Part shown: one piece after another, positions 1 to 7,419 of the stretch | How the letters are laid out: the number at the start of each line of letters is the position of its first letter | Position numbering within the stretch: the stretch's first letter is position 1 | NCBI RefSeq assembly: GCF_030123245.1 | Contig: NZ_CP126101.1 | Span: forward strand, 4,276,501-4,340,500 | Length of the DNA: 64,000 nt | Direction of reading: 5' to 3' | DNA from: Lysinibacillus pakistanensis | Lineage (GTDB): Bacteria; Bacillota; Bacilli; Bacillales_A; Planococcaceae | Made by a program: the position numbers and the translations under genes | The notes under the pieces: generated by a model | Told to the model about the DNA's origin: nothing | The model's input: the letters and a program-made list of their open reading frames with translations, nothing else | Databases searched by the model: none

Positions 1-275
1 TAAAAATAAACAGTGAAAATTAGCCCATTTATTATTAATGTCGTCAAAGGAATTATTGTAACGAGTGCTGAAATAACTAATTCACTTTTGATTCTTTTTG
101 AATTAGCTTTAACAATGCTAAATAACGATGATAGAATTAAAATGAATACAGTTATAGTACTAACTAACAATATGCTTCGATTCATTTCACCCGTTATTCT
201 ACCGACATCTTCCACGAAAAATACTGCTATTAACCCTATTACCCCCAAAATAAATGAAACTAAAAACCATTTCAT
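1..275 (-). CDS. Partial small membrane protein (C-terminus outside window)
   Basis: The minus strand is open from an ATG at 275 to the window edge without a stop, giving at least 91 residues. I see three hydrophobic helices (about residues 4-20, 36-53 and 67-86) separated by short charged loops, so it is an integral membrane protein. No family was recognised. A strong AGGAGGT (295-301) lies about 20 nt upstream of this ATG, which is too far. An in-frame ATA at 285-287 sits at ideal spacing, so translation may begin there with a rare start codon. A plus-strand reading frame over the same bases looks like a shadow. Confidence 0.55.
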   Translation of the reverse strand, partial: MKWFLVSFILGVIGLIAVFFVEDVGRITGEMNRSILLVSTITVFILILSSLFSIVKANSKRIKSELVISALVTIIPLTTLIINGLIFTVYF

Positions 276-424
276 GAATTTATCTATTTTGAACACCTCC
301 TAATCCCTTTTAAATTCATTTCAACTTATTGAAGAAATCTTCATTTTGTTTAAGTAAATTATTTCATAACCCTCTTTATATTTTAACACAAATATCCAAT
401 TTGCTTATTGAGCTTTATTCCATT

Positions 425-500
425 AAATGGCCCATAACGGAAAAAAGCGATCTTCTTATTGAAGAATCGCGCCTGATTATTGAAGAAAGAAATACTCTAC
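425..500. repeat. Dispersed hairpin element, copy A
   Basis: An AATGGCCC-type head is followed by an imperfect hairpin (arms 447-455 and 461-470, GCGAT-CTTC against GAAGAATCGC) and a CGCCTGATTATTGAAGAA tail. Similar head, hairpin and tail arrangements recur near 1160, 2200, 5780 and 6650, all in this accessory segment. Short palindromic intergenic elements of this kind occur in Bacillaceae; function is unknown. Confidence 0.5.
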
Positions 501-527
501 AAAATAGGTTTTTTTATCTTCAATGCC

Positions 528-1097
528 CTATTTTAAAACTGTCTCGGCTGGGGTAAATGCTTCCCATGGATTATATTTCGTTGTTATTGATGAAATAAAC
601 CAATACTCTTTAAATGGTTCTAAATTCTTCTCCACGAGTATAATCTTCTCCCCACCCCCAAAGTCTCCATATGATGCCCATAAATCGTATTTAACGGTGT
701 ACTGCATTTTTGATTCGCTGAGCTTTTCTACTTTAGTAAAACGAAAGTTACTAACCGAAGGACTTGACTGACCTGTTATCCAGTGAGTTTGCTCGAATTT
801 ACTCTTTGATTGCTTTCGAAGCGCAGGGGATAACATCGCATATTGAACAGCACCACTTCGATTATTTACTCCTGATATCCACAATTCAACAGCTTGTTTT
901 GGTTCGGTTACCATCAAACCAGTCATAAAAGACATTAACTGGCTTTCTAAAGGAGTGAGTGGTTTGCCTTCAGTAATCTTTTCCTCAAAGGAAGGAGGAG
1001 TATCGTTCGATTTTGCATTTACTGTTCCATAATACAAATCACAAATTAGTATACTAAATAAAACCAAAAGAAAAGGTTTACTTTTATTCAATTCCAT
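528..1097 (-). CDS. Secreted protein of unknown function
   Basis: This encodes about 189 residues with a positively charged N-terminus, a hydrophobic core (about residues 9-22) and a likely signal-peptidase I site after VNA, and no lipobox. The mature part is soluble, mixed alpha/beta and rich in aromatic residues. Residues 60-180 could be an NTF2-like or DUF-type domain, but I do not recognise the family. GGTGA precedes a possible TTG start at 1091 with good spacing; the ATG at 1097 overlaps that ribosome site, so the true start may be six bases further in. It stands alone between an integrase and a membrane-protein gene. Confidence 0.6.
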   Translation of the reverse strand: MELNKSKPFLLVLFSILICDLYYGTVNAKSNDTPPSFEEKITEGKPLTPLESQLMSFMTGLMVTEPKQAVELWISGVNNRSGAVQYAMLSPALRKQSKSKFEQTHWITGQSSPSVSNFRFTKVEKLSESKMQYTVKYDLWASYGDFGGGEKIILVEKNLEPFKEYWFISSITTKYNPWEAFTPAETVLK

Positions 1098-1157
1098 CAC
1101 CTTAAATTATATTTGGGTTTAGTATATCCAGTTCAATTACAACAATCCCAATCAAGT

Positions 1158-1205
1158 AAATGGCCCTATAATAAAAAAAACACCCATTTCTACATGAGTG
1201 TCTTA
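1158..1205. repeat. Dispersed hairpin element, copy E, downstream of the integrase
   Basis: An AATGGCCCTATAATAAAA head is followed by a small hairpin (ACACCCAT ... ATGAGTGT) just beyond the integrase stop. The stem could also serve as a weak terminator for the integrase. It resembles copies A-D in layout. Confidence 0.4.
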
Positions 1206-1221
1206 ATTGAATGAAAGTTTT

Positions 1222-2064
1222 TTAAAAGTATTTACTGTATAAATCCTGTCTTAGCTTTCCGCTTAGCTGAGCGTATATCTTTGTAGTCTCACTCTTTTCA
1301 TGACCTAGTAAACTTTGTATGACATCAATTGGCGCACCGTTATTAATCATATGCGTTGCATAGCTGTGTCGTAATTGATGCGGATGTATACTCTTTTTTA
1401 TACTTGCACGATTTGATATGCGCTTGATAATATATCTTAAATTATCAATGCTCATTCGTCTTTTCGGCCTTCTGTCCGTAATAAACAAACAAGGTTCCTT
1501 ATCCTCTCGTTCATCTAAATACCTTTTTAACCAAATAGAACAGCGGGTATTAAAGTACACTTCCCTTTCTTTATTACCTTTCCCTTGTACAATTACTGAA
1601 TTCGATTGAAAATCGATATCTTCTCGATTTAATTTTACAATTTCACCAATACGGCAGCCGGTTGAATACATAAACTCAAATAGTGCTTTCTCCATCGTTG
1701 TTTGACAAGCTTCCCTTAGATGTTCTATCTCTAATTCTGAGAGAAATTTAGGAATCCTTTTACCTAATTTCGGCTCTTTTAATTTAGCTGCAGGATTTTT
1801 TAGAGTATAACCTTCTTCATGTGACCATCTAAATAATGATTTAACACAACGAATCCTATGTCCTAAACTAGAAGGCTTTAAGTGGTCTCCTGATCGTATT
1901 AAATATTCTTTTAATCTATCTGTATTAAATTCGTTCATATCAATATCACCAAAAAATCGTAATAATAGATTGTATTGAAAACAATATGTTTTTAATGTAA
2001 GCGATGAATATCCCTCGATTTTTTTATCCTGTTGATACCTTTTCCATGCTTCGGATAATAACAT
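1222..2064 (-). CDS. Tyrosine recombinase/integrase (XerC/D-like)
   Basis: This 280-residue protein has the usual two-domain plan: an N-terminal SAM-like core-binding domain (about 1-90) and a C-terminal catalytic domain (about 105-280). All active-site residues are visible: R138 in GCRIGE, K162 in GKGNKE, H229 and R232 in HPHQLRHSYATH, H255 in LLGHEKS and nucleophile Y264 in KIYAQL. GGGGGAG lies 10 nt upstream of the ATG. It is the size of XerC/D-type recombinases rather than of long phage integrases. Lying in a segment that ends at ssrA, it may have mobilised this region, but no attachment-site duplicate was found in the window. Confidence 0.9.
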   Translation of the reverse strand: MLLSEAWKRYQQDKKIEGYSSLTLKTYCFQYNLLLRFFGDIDMNEFNTDRLKEYLIRSGDHLKPSSLGHRIRCVKSLFRWSHEEGYTLKNPAAKLKEPKLGKRIPKFLSELEIEHLREACQTTMEKALFEFMYSTGCRIGEIVKLNREDIDFQSNSVIVQGKGNKEREVYFNTRCSIWLKRYLDEREDKEPCLFITDRRPKRRMSIDNLRYIIKRISNRASIKKSIHPHQLRHSYATHMINNGAPIDVIQSLLGHEKSETTKIYAQLSGKLRQDLYSKYF

Positions 2065-2189
2065 GTGTCTTTCACTCCCCCACCTATAAATCTATTAATT
2101 CTAAATTCTATTATGTTCAATGAAAGATTTTTTCATACAAAGATATTCAACAACCTAAAAAATAGTGATAGTTTTGAACTCTAATTAAT

Positions 2190-2238
2190 CTAAAAGGCAC
2201 TTTCCATGTTTCCAGGAAAGCGCCCGATTGTTGAGTAA
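2190..2238. repeat. Dispersed hairpin element, copy B
   Basis: The stem GCACTTTCC/GGAAAGCGC (2197-2223, one mismatch) is followed by a CGCCCGATTGTTGAGTAA tail. It belongs to the same family as copies A, C, D and E and sits just beyond the relic gene ending at 2249. Confidence 0.5.
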
Positions 2239-2248
2239 CAATGAATCA

Positions 2249-2467
2249 TTAATTAAACAATGACTTTTTCTTATATTTCGAGGCAAAAGGTAATCCAGTG
2301 TCTTCTTTGACTGGTAGTGCATCAATGTCCGTTCTTGACCCAATTATTGGATGGTCTTTATTGTCTTATAACATTGCGATTAATCTAGTTCCAAGGTACT
2401 GGTGAAAATGATGTCTTAATCCGATCGTATAATCTTTGTTTTCCTTAGTTAGGTTCTTTACATTCAT
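2249..2467 (-). pseudogene. Relic of an M20-family amidohydrolase (N-terminal fragment)
   Basis: Translated on the minus strand, an ATG at 2467 gives MNVKNLTKENKDY...LRHHFHQY. After a frameshift near a TAA this continues as GSRTDIDALPVKEDTGLPFAS and stops at 2249. The signatures LRRxFHxxPEL and LRADxDALPxxEETGLPFAS belong to the N-termini of M20 amidohydrolases (hippurate, amino-acid or indole-3-acetyl amino-acid hydrolases). Only about 70 of roughly 390 residues remain and the reading frame is broken, so it is dead. The rest of 2065-2710 shows only hairpin copy B and a short inverted repeat (GTTAGAAT at 2561, ATTCTAAC at 2607). Confidence 0.6.
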
Positions 2468-2710
2468 CTGTTATTCTTCTTTGTTTGTTTTATTCAATAG
2501 AATTGTCAAATTAAGTACAATACAGATATGCCTCAAAGGAAACTAAAAGACATGCTTTCTGTTAGAATTTAGGGTTCATGCCTTTTAAGGATTTTATTCA
2601 GTGTCTATTCTAACGGGCTTGACATTTAACGGCGTTTCTTTTTTTGATTGATTAGCGAAATGCATAACCCCTTACATACTCTCTTTGCGACAATGAAGCA
2701 AAATGAAAAT

Positions 2711-3268
2711 CTAGGGTCTTAACATTTCTCCCTTGTCCCATGAAACAATTAATCGATTCAATCTTCTTAGCCGAGTTTCTTCTTTTTTAGCACTCATTAC
2801 CCACCAAATAGAATCTCTTCTGTACGAAGGTGGAAGCTGATTAAAGAATTCCCAAGAACTTGGATGTTTTCTAATTTCATCCTCATATTCTTTCGTTAAA
2901 GTAACGTTCCTATGAACGAAAGAATAACCTGTTTGATCATTTCTTTGATTGAAAACAGTCAATCCCTCAGGCCTCATTTGATTGTGTTCTATCAGTTTAT
3001 GCACCTTTTGCACATTAACTTTACTCCAGAGGCTATTAGGCTTACGTGGAGTAAAGCGAATTTTATAGCAATCTTCATCAACTGTTTTTCGTATCCCATC
3101 AATCCAACCAAATGACAGTGCACAATCTACTGATTCGGACCAAGTGAGACTTGCTTTATTGGTCTTTTTCTTTAAAAAAACTATCCAAATTTCACTAGCT
3201 GTTTGGTGATGAATATCCAACCAATCAATAAATTCTGTTTGATTACTAAAAAATAGCACTTCACTCAT
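2711..3268 (-). CDS. YdeI/OmpD-associated family protein
   Basis: This 185-residue soluble protein has the hallmark ALSFGWIDG motif of the YdeI/OmdA family (about residues 50-58), the downstream RFTPRKPNSLWSKVN segment, and a C-terminal helical region ending in a basic stretch. Family members are often annotated as bacteriocin-protection proteins, but the biochemical role is unknown. I place the start at 3268 because it gives an ATGA overlap with the stop of the upstream hydrolase gene; an in-frame ATG four codons earlier has a weaker ribosome site. The overlap implies translational coupling with the hydrolase. Confidence 0.75.
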   Translation of the reverse strand: MSEVLFFSNQTEFIDWLDIHHQTASEIWIVFLKKKTNKASLTWSESVDCALSFGWIDGIRKTVDEDCYKIRFTPRKPNSLWSKVNVQKVHKLIEHNQMRPEGLTVFNQRNDQTGYSFVHRNVTLTKEYEDEIRKHPSSWEFFNQLPPSYRRDSIWWVMSAKKEETRLRRLNRLIVSWDKGEMLRP

Positions 3269-4197
3269 TTTTCCAGCCATTCTAAAATCATTTGATTAAG
3301 CTCTTCAGGTCTTTCTTCTTGAATCCAATGACCAGTGTTTAAACTCTTAATGTCTATATTAGGTACAAAATCTTTTATATTTGGAAGCGGCGGAATAATA
3401 TCTTTCTCACCATAAATCATCAATGTTGGCTGATGAAGAATAGGAGATACTTCACCTAATAAATGCCAATTACGATTTAAATTTCTGTACCAATTGATAC
3501 TTGGAGTGAAACCCGTCTTATTGAAGGCTGTGATATAAACAGAAAGATCATCATCGCTCATAACAGGTTCACCTAACGGCTGGGTTGCTTTAGCTAGATT
3601 AATCATTTCCATTCCTTCAACAGAGCCTTGTGATGGAACATTCTTTCGATATAAGTTACGAAGAAATTGGGCTGCGTTTTCGTCTAATACAGCATCTGCA
3701 ACACCTGGTTGTTTGTTAAAGTGAACAAAATAGTAATCATCGCCAAAAGCTTCTTCCATAAAATCAATCCAAGGTCTCTCTCCTCGAACTTGGTAGGGCA
3801 AGCATAAGTTAATCATTTTATTAACACGTTCTGGATGCAGCAAAGCCATACTCCAAACAACACTTGCGCCCCAATCATGGCCCATAAAAATGGCATCTTT
3901 GTATTGGTAGTGATCCAAAAGAGCAACAAGATCACCCGTTAAATGTTCAATATCATATTTTGTGACTTCTTTTGGACAAGAAGACTCTCCATACCCTCGT
4001 TGATTAGGAATAATAACGTGATAACCTGCTTCTACAAGAGGAGTCACTTGATGTCTCCAAGAAAAGGCATGCTCTGGCCATCCGTGGCAGAGAACGATAG
4101 GTTGCCCCCCATTTTTTTGTCCAGCTTCAAAAACCTCTAGCTCCACACCGTTACCTGAGATAAGTGTTGGTGTTGGAAATTCATAATTGTTTGTCAT
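3265..4197 (-). CDS. Alpha/beta hydrolase, epoxide-hydrolase-like
   Basis: This 310-residue protein has an alpha/beta-hydrolase fold. Visible motifs are HGWPE (38-42, oxyanion region), the nucleophile elbow GHDWG with Asp108 rather than Ser, the acid D266 in YGEKD, and H290 in GHWIQEERP. An Asp nucleophile with a cap domain (about 135-245) containing candidate tyrosines points to soluble epoxide hydrolases or related haloalkane dehalogenases. HGWPE and GHDWG favour epoxide hydrolase. The substrate is unknown. AGGAGG precedes the ATG. It overlaps the YdeI-like gene and lies 90 bp from a WYL regulator on the same strand. Confidence 0.85.
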   Translation of the reverse strand: MTNNYEFPTPTLISGNGVELEVFEAGQKNGGQPIVLCHGWPEHAFSWRHQVTPLVEAGYHVIIPNQRGYGESSCPKEVTKYDIEHLTGDLVALLDHYQYKDAIFMGHDWGASVVWSMALLHPERVNKMINLCLPYQVRGERPWIDFMEEAFGDDYYFVHFNKQPGVADAVLDENAAQFLRNLYRKNVPSQGSVEGMEMINLAKATQPLGEPVMSDDDLSVYITAFNKTGFTPSINWYRNLNRNWHLLGEVSPILHQPTLMIYGEKDIIPPLPNIKDFVPNIDIKSLNTGHWIQEERPEELNQMILEWLEK

Positions 4198-4234
4198 TTA
4201 ACATCCTCCTAATTAAAATAAAAGTATCTTACAA

Positions 4235-4272
4235 TGACAATATTATCATGGACGTTTGACAACGGTCTGTCA
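4235..4272. promoter_or_regulatory. Candidate operator pair upstream of the hydrolase gene
   Basis: Two dyads lie in the 90-bp gap between the WYL regulator and the hydrolase: TGACAATATTATCA (4235-4248) and TGACA-N6-TGTCA (4257-4272). They share the TGACA half-site. The neighbouring WYL regulator is the obvious candidate to bind them; this is inference. Confidence 0.4.
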
Positions 4273-4288
4273 GCTTTGAGAAACTCAC

Positions 4289-5218
4289 TTAATGATATTT
4301 GTCAGCCATCAATCTGAGTTTGGAAGCAATTTTTTTGCGCATTTCTTTTGGAGCTAAGACCTCTATATGCTCTCCAAAACTAAATATGAGAGAGAACAAC
4401 CATTCTTTTTCGGGGAATGTAGCTGTAACAAGAAGTTCACCTGTTTCTAACACCGCAATATCTTCTTTATTAAAAACATCCTTCACACGAGACTTCATTT
4501 GAGGGGAAACTTTTAAGACAATTGTTGTCATTGTTGTTTGTTCATTTAATAATGCCATAATCTCGTGATAGGATTTTTCTCGACGTTCAAATGAGTGATT
4601 TTCAATGTGAAAATCACTCATACGGGAAACTCTAAATATTCTGAAGTCTTCTTTTAAAAGACAATAAGCAAATAAATACCAAGTATAATTTTTAAATATG
4701 AGCGACATAGGCTCAACTTGTCTTTTGCTGACGATATTATCATAATTTCTGTAGTCAATAGTCAGTAAATTAGTCTGTGTAATAGCTTTCCTTAGCGTCT
4801 TAACTAATGCTTTTTGATTTGGAGAGTCTCCATAAGGATGTAAATCAATGATGATTTGTTCCATATGCAGCTTTAGATAATCTACCTTGTTTTCAGGAAT
4901 GATATTTTGTAGTTTTTCTATGGATGATTCTAACTCAATGTCGTCAACTGTGAAATTAATATCCTTGAGAACAGAAAGAAGGGAGGACAGGTTATTAAGA
5001 GTTAGTACTTGATGATTTAATTTATAACTCTCATAAATGCTGAATCCACCATTGTTTCCGGAATGGGAAATGATGGGAATACCAGCTAGATTGATTGTTT
5101 CAATATCTCGGTAAATAGTCCGGACCGACACTTCAAATTTCTCAGCCAATTCATTTGCTGTTACACGATTTCTATTAAGTAACATCACAATAATGGTTAA
5201 CATACGTTCTATTTTCAT
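4289..5218 (-). CDS. WYL-domain transcriptional regulator (YafY-like)
   Basis: This 309-residue protein starts with an HTH_11 winged helix (about residues 6-56, with recognition helix SVRTIYRDIETI). It carries a central WYL domain with the diagnostic YTWYLFAYC (178-186) and the ligand/DNA-contacting RIFRVSRM segment, and a C-terminal extension (WCX, about 225-309). Such proteins sense nucleotides or nucleic-acid-derived ligands and regulate nearby genes. AAGGAG precedes the ATG. It lies directly upstream of the hydrolase/YdeI pair on the same strand and could regulate that pair. Confidence 0.85.
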   Translation of the reverse strand: MKIERMLTIIVMLLNRNRVTANELAEKFEVSVRTIYRDIETINLAGIPIISHSGNNGGFSIYESYKLNHQVLTLNNLSSLLSVLKDINFTVDDIELESSIEKLQNIIPENKVDYLKLHMEQIIIDLHPYGDSPNQKALVKTLRKAITQTNLLTIDYRNYDNIVSKRQVEPMSLIFKNYTWYLFAYCLLKEDFRIFRVSRMSDFHIENHSFERREKSYHEIMALLNEQTTMTTIVLKVSPQMKSRVKDVFNKEDIAVLETGELLVTATFPEKEWLFSLIFSFGEHIEVLAPKEMRKKIASKLRLMADKYH

Positions 5219-5342
5219 CTTGTTCTCCTTAAAAATATAATTTTATATTATGTAGTAGAATCAATTTCATAATACGCACTTTTAAAAAATCATAAAGAAA
5301 CAGAATTTCGATGATTTCTTAAAAAAACGTATAAATAGCTAA

Positions 5343-5513
5343 TTATGCTACAGAAAGTTGTAGTTGGGAAAGCCGATCAACCGACCTTTTCATCACAACA
5401 TCTAGGATTGGATGAATGTCAATACCGGATAAAACCGAATTAAAACGTTGAGTAGGTTCCAAATCGAATAAAACTTGCATGTCAAACAGGCTTTCTTGTC
5501 GTATAATGGACAT
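5343..5513 (-). pseudogene. Truncated transposase N-terminus
   Basis: GGAGAG precedes an ATG at 5513 encoding 56 residues, MSIIRQESLFDMQVLFDLEP followed by a TQRFNSVLSGIDIHPI-type segment. The LFD ... RF..IFS.IDL pattern resembles the first residues of IS4/IS1182-type transposases, which are normally 400 or more residues. The frame ends after 56 residues and no downstream transposase sequence is visible, so this is an insertion-sequence stub. A TATAAT-containing promoter survives upstream near 5555. The rest of 5514-5909 has a perfect GAGCCC/GGGCTC hairpin (5607-5621) and hairpin copy C but no gene. Confidence 0.55.
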
Positions 5514-5756
5514 AGGGGTATCTCTCCAGTCTGTTAATGTGTGTGTCGTAACTCTCATTATACAGGATTTGGGGAGGTACCCTATTTTTTTGTCGTTTTA
5601 AACTTAGAGCCCAAAGGGCTCAGAGATATGAAATTGATTCATCTACATTTAAATTTTAAACTAACCTGTTTCGTTAGTTTAAGTACATTAATTCACAATA
5701 TAACCTAAATTTTAACATAATTACCCTGAATTTCCTTAACGATGTTATTCAACAAA

Positions 5757-5820
5757 CGGGCCCTTAAATGAAGAAAGACGCATTCCTCCTTACTAAAGAA
5801 ATGCGCCCTTTAATGGAATA
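5757..5820. repeat. Dispersed hairpin element, copy C
   Basis: A GGGCCCTTAAATGAAG head is followed by a stem (ACGCATTCCT ... AAGAAATGCGC, 5779-5806) and a CCTTTAATGGAATAA tail. It is the clearest member of the family seen also near 447, 1160, 2200 and 6650. Confidence 0.55.
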
Positions 5821-5909
5821 ACTAAACTTCATTTTATGACTTTTAAGTGTATTTCCTTACTTTCATTTGGTAACGTTTTACTCATATAAATTTTAGACCG
5901 TATACTAAG

Positions 5910-6509
5910 TTAATAATCTTTCCCACAATCTACACAACGATTATCTGTATCATTCTTTCCATACATACGAAGTTCTTTTTCAACATTACAAACCCGACAT
6001 TTCTCAAATCGAGTTTGCGGAAGCGTACCTGCTTCTGCTAATGGCACCCATTGCTCTTCATACAATTTTTTCGTCATTCCGTAGTCAATTAAAATAAGTT
6101 TTTCATCTTTGTCTAAACCGTAGTTACCAGAATCTTTAAAGTCGAAACCATCTAGTTCTTTATCAATTACATTGAGTGCAGTTTTTAAATCTTCTGTCAT
6201 TCTTGAATCCATTTCTAAATCGATATCATAAGAACAGTTATTGTTTAAAGGTAATTGCTCAAAAAAAGGCTGAATTACATATTTTTCGCTTATATAAAGA
6301 ATAGGTGCAATATGCTTCTCCAATCCTAATGCTTCCAATGATTTATACATATCATATTCGTTTTTACTTTGAGCATACCCGATAGGGTGCAAGAATGTTT
6401 TAATCACGAAACCCTCATAACGAAAAACTTTTCTTGTTGAACCTATCCCAATCATTTCAGCATTATTAATTAGTTCGTCTACATTTTCTAATACTGTTGA
6501 AATATTCAT
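5910..6509 (-). CDS. Small protein-kinase-like protein with C-terminal zinc ribbon
   Basis: This encodes 199 residues from the ATG at 6509, which has GAGGT seven bases upstream. A minimal kinase fold is suggested by a glycine-rich loop (GIGSTRKVF, about 21-29), a lysine in FVIKTF, a helix-C-like glutamate in SKNEYDMY, a DSGNYG catalytic-loop-like segment and ILIDYG in place of DFG. The last 27 residues form a four-cysteine ribbon, CRVC ... CVDC. Kinase fold plus zinc ribbon in about 200 residues is unusually compact. Substrate and function are unknown. It stands alone in the accessory segment and may be phage- or island-derived. Confidence 0.65.
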   Translation of the reverse strand: MNISTVLENVDELINNAEMIGIGSTRKVFRYEGFVIKTFLHPIGYAQSKNEYDMYKSLEALGLEKHIAPILYISEKYVIQPFFEQLPLNNNCSYDIDLEMDSRMTEDLKTALNVIDKELDGFDFKDSGNYGLDKDEKLILIDYGMTKKLYEEQWVPLAEAGTLPQTRFEKCRVCNVEKELRMYGKNDTDNRCVDCGKDY

Positions 6510-6639
6510 ACTCAATACCTCGTATCACTTGATGTATTTTCAGATAATTTAATTATACAGAAAATTTCAACTGGTAGGTATGTTTAATTTCCAAATATCC
6601 CTAAATCGTCGTTTTGGAAACTTTTTGTTAAAGAATGAT

Positions 6640-6690
6640 ATTCAATAATATGGCCCGATTATGGAATAACTCGATTATTAACAATAACCA
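6640..6690. repeat. Dispersed hairpin element, partial copy D
   Basis: An ATATGGCCCGATTATGGAAT head is followed by AACTCGATTATTAACAATAA, resembling the head and tail of copies A-C without a clear stem. Apart from this and two terminators, 6510-6885 holds nothing recognisable. Confidence 0.35.
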
Positions 6691-6728
6691 ATACTTTTAT
6701 TGTTCAGAGGTTCTACCCACTATAAAAA

Positions 6729-6760
6729 TACCCCTTTAGATCACCAGATCCAAAGGGGAA
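6729..6760 (-). terminator. Second terminator downstream of ssrA
   Basis: A strong stem CCCCTTTAGATC/GATCCAAAGGGG is followed on the minus strand by TATTTTTATAG. It backs up the terminator at 6800-6846. Confidence 0.6.
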
Positions 6761-6799
6761 AAGTATTTTCTCTTTTTAAAATCAAGCATAAAGTTTCCT

Positions 6800-6846
6800 A
6801 AAATAAAATAAAGCATAAAGCTTCCAAACGGAAATTTTATGCTTTA
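6800..6846 (-). terminator. ssrA terminator
   Basis: The stem AAAGCATAAA...TTTATGCTTT (6810-6845) is followed on the minus strand by ATTTTATTTT, about 40 bp after the tmRNA 3' end. A direct repeat of AAGCATAAAG occurs at 6784. Confidence 0.75.
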
Positions 6847-6885
6847 CGTCACAACCACTCTAGATAACTCTAGAAAATCACTGTA

Positions 6886-7238
6886 TGGAGACGGCGGGAG
6901 TCGAACCCGCGTCCAGAAACTCCAATACTTCAGCTTCTACGCGTGTAGTTTGCCTATTTACGATTCGCGTAACATTATGCCGACAAACAGGCGTCCTGTA
7001 CGCTAACCTGGAAATCTCTTGCCGATGACTCAGGTGGCACCATCGACCGTATCCCACTAAAGTTGGGCCCCACGTTCTCTACATGGGCGATAGAGAGGCA
7101 GAGCGCTTAAGAGCTTACGCTGCGAAAGCTAAGTTTTGTTGTTTGCCAGTTATTATATAACTGTCGTTGATGACGGAGCCGAGCCCTCCGACGCGCGACC
7201 AAAGCTTGAACCATCCCTGTCGAATCCGTAACGTCCCC
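6886..7238 (-). ncRNA. ssrA: tmRNA (SsrA)
   Basis: The 5' end reads GGGGACGTTACGGATTCGAC and the 3' end has the tRNA-Ala-like T-arm GGGTTCGACTCCCGCC followed by GTCTCCA with an encoded CCA, giving 353 nt. Together with SmpB it rescues stalled ribosomes by alanyl-tRNA mimicry and adds a degradation tag. Counting GGC as the resume codon, as in B. subtilis, the tag is (A)GKQQNLAFAA followed by TAA. Its hydrophobic LAFAA end suits ClpXP/ClpAP-type proteases, and clpP is also in this window. The 3' end is a common integration site for mobile elements, and the DNA beyond it is accessory. Confidence 0.95.
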
Positions 7239-7243
7239 TTGAA

Positions 7244-7273
7244 TATGAAGCGAAGCGGCTTGGCCTCGTTCAA
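7244..7273 (-). promoter_or_regulatory. Predicted ssrA promoter
   Basis: TTGAAC (7268-7273), an 18-bp spacer and TTCATA (7244-7249) end six bases before the tmRNA 5' end. The -10 box is weak but the position is right. The rest of the 360-bp space up to smpB holds the 21-bp array and the smpB terminator. Confidence 0.5.
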
Positions 7274-7419
7274 GGAAAGGAGCTAGAATTTCTTCTAGTA
7301 CGGTGGGAGCTAAAAGTACGCTTCCATGAAATCTGGCAATCAGTAATACATATTATAAAACAAAACTAACGATAGTTCAAGTATCCTGCTAACTTAGAAG
7401 AAATTGGCTCGAACAGTAG

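Noticed and set aside
13..303. Plus-strand 96-codon frame at the window start
   Set aside because: The minus strand has a strong ribosome site and a typical membrane-protein composition, while the plus frame has no ribosome site and no recognisable features.
1222..6885. Complete prophage or defence island
   Set aside because: Only an integrase and scattered orphan genes are present; there are no structural phage genes, restriction, toxin-antitoxin or retron components.
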